From Leuconostoc palmae (lineage in GTDB: Bacteria; Bacillota; Bacilli; Lactobacillales; Lactobacillaceae), in contig NZ_BPKZ01000009.1 in assembly GCF_019656075.1 (NCBI RefSeq), positions 1-57,274 of the forward strand: 57,274 bases of DNA, in the 5' to 3' direction. This document shows positions 52,831-57,274 of this stretch, one piece after another (position 1 is the first letter of the stretch; each line of letters begins with the position of its first letter). The position numbers and the translations under genes were made by a program. The notes beneath the pieces were generated by a model. The model had not been told where the DNA came from and searched no databases. It worked only from the letters and a program-made list of their open reading frames with translations.

Positions 52831-54885
52831 ATGGCATCTCAAGACCCATTTGGATTTGGAAATATTAACTTTGATGAAATGATGAGAGCAATGAACGAAC
52901 AAATGCAATCAGCTCAAAGCGGTCACACAACTTCTAATCAATCTCAAAATAAAAAAAATAAGCAATCTACTTTACTGGAAGAATATGGTATTAATCTTAC
53001 ACAACAAGCAAGAGATGGTAAATTAGACCCTGTTATTGGAAGAGACCAAGAAATAAAACGCACAATTGAAATTTTAAATCGTCGTACAAAAAATAATCCT
53101 GTTCTCATTGGTGAACCTGGTGTTGGAAAAACAGCTGTTGTTGAAGGATTAGCTATAGCTATCGTAGCAAACAACGTACCAGAAAAATTGCAATCAAAAG
53201 AAGTAATACAATTAGACATGTCGTCAATGGTACAAGGGACTGCAATGCGTGGCCAGTTTGAGGCACGTATGCGCCAATTAATGAAAGAAGTTGCTAATGA
53301 TCCTAACATCATTCTTTTTATTGATGAGATTCATGAAATCATGGGAGCAGGAAACGCTGAAGGCGGTATGGACGCTGGTAATATATTAAAGCCAGCTCTT
53401 GCGAGAGGTGAATTCCAACTTGTTGGTGCAACAACTCTTAATGAATACCGAAAAATTGAAAAAGATGGTGCCATTGCAAGACGATTCCAACCTGTTCAAA
53501 TTGAAGAGCCTTCAAAAGAAAAAACTATAACTATTTTGAAAGGCATTCAAGCACGTTACGAAACCTATCATCACGTTATTTTTACTGAAGAAGCTATTCA
53601 GGCAGCAGTAGATTTATCAGATCGTTATATTACTGATCGTTTCTTACCCGATAAGGCAATTGATTTAATGGATGAAGCAGGATCTCGCAAAAATCTATCT
53701 ATGAAAATTCCAGATCCAAAAACAATTCAAGCAAAAATTGATAATGCAGAACAATTAAAACAGGAAGCAATTGATAAAGAAGACTTTGAAAAAGCGAGTT
53801 ATTGGCGTGATCAAACGAATCAATTAGAGTCACAAAAAGCTCAAATTGAAGCGCATCCAGAAATGTTCAAGCCTCAATCTGTAACAGAAAAAGATATTTT
53901 AAAGATTATCGAATCCAAGACCAACATTCCTGTAGGTGAACTAAAAGACAATGAAGCAAATCAATTGCAAAATCTTGACTCTCATCTTTCAAATCATGTC
54001 GTTGGGCAAGAAGAAGCGGTTACAACCGTGGCCAAAGCTATTCGACGAAACCGCATTGGTTTAACAAAATCAGGACGTCCAATCGGCTCATTTCTATTCG
54101 TTGGTCCAACAGGTGTTGGAAAAACTGAGTTAGCTAAACAACTTGCCAAGGAAATATTTGGTAGCGAAGATGCCCTCATTCGGTTTGACATGTCTGAATA
54201 CATGGAAAAACATGCAATATCAAAACTGGTTGGTGCTCCCGCTGGTTATATCGGTTACGAAGAAGCCGGACAATTGACCGAAAAAGTTCGACGTCATCCT
54301 TATTCATTAGTATTAATTGATGAAGCTGAAAAAGCTCATCCTGATGTCATGAACATGTTTCTTCAAATATTAGATGATGGTCGATTAACAGATGCTCAAG
54401 GGCATGTTGTTAGCTTCAAAGATACTATTATTATTATGACCTCTAATGCTGGTTCGTCAGACACTGGAAATTCACCAGTCGGTTTTAATCAAGCTACTGA
54501 ACAAAATCGCTTAATCGAACGATTAGAAAATTATTTCCGACCTGAATTTTTAAACAGATTCGATAACATTATCGAATTCAAAGCGCTAACCAAAGAACAT
54601 CTTATGGCGATTATTGATTTACTAATTGATGACATGAACCATAGCTTGTCAGATAATCATTTACATATATCAATCAGTAAGAATGCAAAAATTAAATTGG
54701 TTGATCTTGGCTATAACCCTAAAATGGGCGCTCGCCCATTGCGTCGTGTTCTACAGACTGAGATAGCAGACAAATTAGCTGATTATTATTTATCAAACCC
54801 TAATAGTTCTAATTTCTACGCTGATATTGACGAAAACGGACATATTATCATTGACGAAAAGTCATTTGTTCAGGCAAAAATATAA
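52831..54885 (+). CDS. Clp/Hsp100 AAA+ ATPase (ClpE/ClpL-like), HrcA-regulated
   Basis: A 684-residue double-AAA+ unfoldase. The N-terminus is a short Asn/Gln/Met-rich segment (about 45 residues), with neither a Clp_N repeat domain (as in ClpC) nor a zinc finger (as in ClpE). AAA-1: [15 protein letters not shown] and [12 protein letters not shown]. The middle region has a UVR-like helix ([19 protein letters not shown]). AAA-2: [17 protein letters not shown] and [18 protein letters not shown] tripeptide in NSPVGFNQ resembles the ClpP-docking loop. It is single in its operon. I cannot decide between ClpE-like and ClpL-like by eye. Confidence 0.9.
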   Translation: MASQDPFGFGNINFDEMMRAMNEQMQSAQSGHTTSNQSQNKKNKQSTLLEEYGINLTQQARDGKLDPVIGRDQEIKRTIEILNRRTKNNPVLIGEPGVGKTAVVEGLAIAIVANNVPEKLQSKEVIQLDMSSMVQGTAMRGQFEARMRQLMKEVANDPNIILFIDEIHEIMGAGNAEGGMDAGNILKPALARGEFQLVGATTLNEYRKIEKDGAIARRFQPVQIEEPSKEKTITILKGIQARYETYHHVIFTEEAIQAAVDLSDRYITDRFLPDKAIDLMDEAGSRKNLSMKIPDPKTIQAKIDNAEQLKQEAIDKEDFEKASYWRDQTNQLESQKAQIEAHPEMFKPQSVTEKDILKIIESKTNIPVGELKDNEANQLQNLDSHLSNHVVGQEEAVTTVAKAIRRNRIGLTKSGRPIGSFLFVGPTGVGKTELAKQLAKEIFGSEDALIRFDMSEYMEKHAISKLVGAPAGYIGYEEAGQLTEKVRRHPYSLVLIDEAEKAHPDVMNMFLQILDDGRLTDAQGHVVSFKDTIIIMTSNAGSSDTGNSPVGFNQATEQNRLIERLENYFRPEFLNRFDNIIEFKALTKEHLMAIIDLLIDDMNHSLSDNHLHISISKNAKIKLVDLGYNPKMGARPLRRVLQTEIADKLADYYLSNPNSSNFYADIDENGHIIIDEKSFVQAKI

Positions 54886-54887
54886 AA

Positions 54888-54930
54888 ATAAAAAGTGTTT
54901 GCAGTCAAAAAATCTGCAAACACTTTTTAT
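54888..54930. terminator. Bidirectional terminator between the Clp gene and the NlpC/P60-like gene
   Basis: AAAAGTGTTTGCAG (54891-54904), a 9-nt loop and its complement (54914-54927), with A and T runs. Confidence 0.9.
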
Positions 54931-55439
54931 TTTAGCTTTCCAATAAAATCTAAATATTCATTTTTTGCCATTGCCGTAGGATTGGAACCATTTTGACCGA
55001 CAGGTGCTGGCACCCCTAATTTATTAAAATAGTGCTGCCAGTAGTTTGATATCAGTTGCGAGCCATCCGCAAACGATAACGGTTGATTTTCAAACGTTAT
55101 TGTATCTTTAAAAACGTTTGTAATGAATTCTGAACAATACATTCCCTTGTCTTCAGGATAAAATGACACATTGTATGGTAAGCCTATAAACATTTTAGCT
55201 TTTAGAACTATTTGATTTTGATTAGTAATCCTTGGCCTAAAAATATCAGGTTGCGGTGATGTGATTAAAAAATCAGATAATGTTCGTAAGGCAACACCAT
55301 ATTTAGGGGAAGCATCAATGATGTGTCTATCATCAACTACTAGCGCAACATGAACATAATTCCCTGTTGAAGCAACAATCGCATCATCCATACCCTCATG
55401 TTGGTTAGATACAAATAGTAAATCCGCAGGTTTTATCAT
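54927..55439 (-). CDS. Permuted NlpC/P60 (YiiX/YebB-like) papain-fold hydrolase
   Basis: A 170-residue protein with the circularly permuted NlpC/P60 order: His first (NYVHVALVVDDRHIIDASPK), then Cys (MYCSEFITNVF). Proteins of this clade act on lipids or amide bonds; the substrate is unknown. There is no signal peptide, so it is probably cytoplasmic. AAGGAA lies upstream of the ATG. It lies 18 bp after purA and is likely co-transcribed with it. Confidence 0.85.
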   Translation of the reverse strand: MIKPADLLFVSNQHEGMDDAIVASTGNYVHVALVVDDRHIIDASPKYGVALRTLSDFLITSPQPDIFRPRITNQNQIVLKAKMFIGLPYNVSFYPEDKGMYCSEFITNVFKDTITFENQPLSFADGSQLISNYWQHYFNKLGVPAPVGQNGSNPTAMAKNEYLDFIGKLK

Positions 55440-55457
55440 GCCATATTTCCTTATATT

Positions 55458-56741
55458 TTAATGCCAAACATCAGTCATTAGATGTGTTTCTTCAGGTTTT
55501 GGTCCTACTGCAAAACTTAATAACTCAACATTTAGAAGTTCTGATATACGATTGAGATAGTTTTTAGCATTTTGTGGTAATTCGTCAAATGTTTGAACAC
55601 CGGTAATATCTTCATCCCATCCAGGAAAAGTTTCAAAATTCACATCCAAGCCTTCAAACCAAGTATCTGACGCTGGAAAATGGTGAATTTCTTCTCCTTT
55701 ATAGGTATATGATGTTGCTATTTTTAACTCTTTCAAGCCAGATAAAACATCTAACGAGTTAATTGCTAACTTTGTTAGTCCAGAAACTTGAACAGCATGT
55801 CTCAACGCCACTGCATCTAACCAACCAATTCTTCTTGGTCGTTTTGTTACAACACCGTATTCATGACCAACTTCACGAATATGACTAGCAATGTCATCAT
55901 GTAATTCAGTTGGGAATGGACCTTCTCCAACACGTGACGTATAGGCTTTGATGACACCAACAACATCTTGAATTTGCTTTGGTCCTACTCCAGCACCGTT
56001 CATGACCCCACCTGCAGTCGGGTTAGAACTTGTAACATACGGGTATGTACCATGGTCAACATCTAACATAATACCTTGAGCCCCTTCAAATACGACACGT
56101 TTATTCTCTGCCATAAGTTGCCCTAGTAAATAAGAAGTATCTGTAACATATGGCGCTAATTGACGTCCATATTCTACATACGTTTCATAGATTTGATTAT
56201 AATCAAGTGCCTCTTCACCGTACAATTTAGTTAGTTGATCATTTTTAAAAGGTAAATATTCTTTTAATAATTTAGCAAAAACCTCTGGATCAATTAAATC
56301 TGCAACACGAATGCCAACACGTGAAATTTTGTCCGTATAAGCTGGACCAATTCCTTTCTTTGTTGTCCCAATGCGGTTATTCGTTGAAGATTCAGCAGCT
56401 TTATCAAGTGCAATATGATAAGGCATAATGACATGTGCTCGATTAGAAATACGTAAATTATCAACGGCTATTCCCTGGGACTGCACTTCTGCAATTTCTG
56501 CTAATAAGGCTTCCGGATTAACGACAACGCCATTTCCAATTACTGCTAATTGCCCTTTTGTTAGAATTCCTGAAGGTAATGCGGATAATTCAAACTTTGT
56601 TTGACCATGCCAAATAGTATGACCAGCATTATTTCCACCCTGATAACGAACGACCGCATCTGCATTTTCAGCAAAAAAATCAACGATCTTACCTTTACCT
56701 TCATCGCCCCATTGAGAACCGACAACAATTACACCAGACAT
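55458..56741 (-). CDS. purA: Adenylosuccinate synthetase
   Basis: Joins IMP and aspartate with GTP on the way to AMP. Motifs are [68 protein letters not shown], and the GTP-base motif [12 protein letters not shown]. It is 427 residues with GGAG upstream of the ATG. A long leader lies upstream. Confidence 0.97.
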   Translation of the reverse strand: MSGVIVVGSQWGDEGKGKIVDFFAENADAVVRYQGGNNAGHTIWHGQTKFELSALPSGILTKGQLAVIGNGVVVNPEALLAEIAEVQSQGIAVDNLRISNRAHVIMPYHIALDKAAESSTNNRIGTTKKGIGPAYTDKISRVGIRVADLIDPEVFAKLLKEYLPFKNDQLTKLYGEEALDYNQIYETYVEYGRQLAPYVTDTSYLLGQLMAENKRVVFEGAQGIMLDVDHGTYPYVTSSNPTAGGVMNGAGVGPKQIQDVVGVIKAYTSRVGEGPFPTELHDDIASHIREVGHEYGVVTKRPRRIGWLDAVALRHAVQVSGLTKLAINSLDVLSGLKELKIATSYTYKGEEIHHFPASDTWFEGLDVNFETFPGWDEDITGVQTFDELPQNAKNYLNRISELLNVELLSFAVGPKPEETHLMTDVWH

Positions 56742-57084
56742 TTTTTTCTCCTAGTACAATACAGCTGCTTTCAGACGGGATGAGTTTGTCGGAGAAAGTT
56801 AACAATTCATCATTGTCAAATTTGTTTGCGCCCATCCGTGAGTGTCCCTCTGTGAGTGTACATTTTTATTTTTTAGTAAAAAACGAACAATAAACGCTTG
56901 AACGTCTTTTACTAATAAATTTTACCATACAAACTAAGCATAAGATAGGCTAAAGCATATTAAAATTCTATTTTGATGTTTATTAAATAGTAAGGCTATA
57001 ACCTAACGTATATTGACATAAATTTTTATTTAAAAAACAAAATCAAGTGCATATTTCATACTATTATATTTATATTAGCCAAAT
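56742..57084 (-). promoter_or_regulatory. Long non-coding leader/promoter region of purA
   Basis: There is no gene in this stretch. Visible are a weak promoter (TTGTTC-16-TAAAAA around 56870-56897) and AAAAACGAACAAT (56878-56890), one mismatch from the PurR box AWWWCCGAACWWT. A direct repeat GTGAGTGT occurs twice, 14 bp apart (56839-56860). The leader of about 120 nt can fold with GATGGG pairing CTCATC. It does not match the purine or ykkC riboswitch consensus that I know. Confidence 0.4.
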
Positions 57085-57125
57085 AAAAAAGAGTAACCTT
57101 GTCATTTAAAGTGCTACTCTTTTTA
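57085..57125 (-). terminator. Terminator of the GW-repeat protein gene
   Basis: On the minus strand AAAAAGAGTA and TACTCTTTTTT close a hairpin with a 19-nt loop, followed by more T. Confidence 0.7.
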
Positions 57126-57137
57126 TTTGAAGAATAA

Positions 57138-57274
57138 TTAAGCTTGCAAAGCACGCTTATCAATCCATAGCTTGCTGTCTTCTTTGCCACTTAACGTGAA
57201 CTGACTCCATGTGATTCCTGAAGCATTCGTATATTCTCCTGTCACATGGACAGCTTGATTTTGATACGCAGTTG
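57138..57274 (-). CDS. C-terminal part of a GW/SH3-like cell-wall-binding protein (runs off the right edge)
   Basis: The visible 44 residues (AYQNQAVHVTGEYTNASG, TWSQFTLSGKEDSKLWIDKRA) form one GW-type SH3-like repeat, which binds lipoteichoic acid or wall polymers. They end in ALQA and a TAA stop. The repeat has LWID where the motif's GW is expected. The rest of the protein, probably a secreted hydrolase or glycosidase, lies outside the window. Confidence 0.7.
   Translation of the reverse strand, partial: TAYQNQAVHVTGEYTNASGITWSQFTLSGKEDSKLWIDKRALQA

Noticed and set aside
56742-56870. Purine, ykkC/PRPP or ZTP riboswitch before purA
   Set aside because: None of the conserved core sequences that I know for these families is present.
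1-57274. CRISPR arrays, tRNA or rRNA genes, integrases, toxin-antitoxin pairs
   Set aside because: I looked for regular spaced repeats, cloverleaf/CCA ends and typical short gene pairs and saw none.

Overview
The window is about 57 kb of AT-rich, low-GC Gram-positive chromosome from a heterofermentative lactic acid bacterium. Leuconostoc or a close relative fits best. The evidence is a sucrose phosphorylase, a complete dlt operon with dltX, HPr kinase, a CIRCE/HrcA site, DinR/LexA-type SOS boxes, a CcpA cre site, T-box control of amino acid transport and AGGAG-type ribosome binding sites throughout. Almost all of it is conserved housekeeping DNA, mostly on the minus strand. I see no prophage, CRISPR array, tRNA or rRNA. 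The only mobile DNA is the end of an IS3-family element at the extreme left (1-128).

Layout. 1-563: IS end, then a remnant resembling the C-terminus of an Rgg-type regulator. 555-3214: rpsP (S16 with an extra C-terminal domain), a ydbST-like bPH pair and a small protein. 3372-4482 (+): mscL and a deoxynucleoside kinase. 4514-10166 (-): murI, rdgB, a phosphodiesterase, ruvB, a metallophosphoesterase, queA and ruvA. 10257-10958 (+): yslB. 10996-15439 (-): dltXABCD. 15614-17643 (+): a degenerate PTS EIIC-like protein with a DUF915-type hydrolase. 17670-21193 (-): SOS-controlled dinB, then nrnA and cshB. 21243-21371 (-): a strong candidate small RNA. 21504-25900 (-): sucrose phosphorylase, DedA, phosphoglucomutase and rplS. 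25987-27189 (-): an MFS transporter under an unusually clear promoter, cre and palindromic operator. 27465-31713 (-): yvlD-like, hprK, gpsA, galU, trxB. 31887-40377 (-): the phosphate regulon (phoP, pstS2, phoR, pstS1, pstC, pstA, pstB, pstB, phoU). 40491-47252 (-): cls, ymfF, ymfH, rodZ, pgsA, recA. 47369-49503 (-): an amino acid ABC transporter behind a T-box leader with two termination modules. 49939-52665 (-): a small protein, mreB, mreC, mreD. 52831-54885 (+): an HrcA-controlled Clp ATPase. 54927-56741 (-): purA and a permuted NlpC/P60 hydrolase. 57138-57274 (-): the C-terminus of a GW/SH3-like cell-wall protein.

How the genes work together. Sucrose phosphorylase yields glucose-1-phosphate, which phosphoglucomutase sends to glycolysis or the phosphoketolase pathway and GalU sends to UDP-glucose. 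CcpA (via HprK and HPr) probably represses the transporter upstream of the phosphorylase. Pst/Pho covers phosphate supply. Dlt, Mre, RodZ, Cls, PgsA and MurI build and charge the envelope. RecA and DinB share clear SOS boxes.

The most interesting signals are these. (1) A minus-strand RNA of about 130 nt upstream of dinB, with three C-rich loops including its terminator loop. (2) A T-box leader with one specifier domain and two complete antiterminator/terminator modules. (3) Three substrate-binding proteins without a lipobox, together with no lgt in its usual gene cluster. (4) A G7-loop inverted repeat between dlt and the EIIC-like gene. (5) An S16 protein with a HeH-like tail. (6) Several genes whose promoters predict almost leaderless mRNAs.
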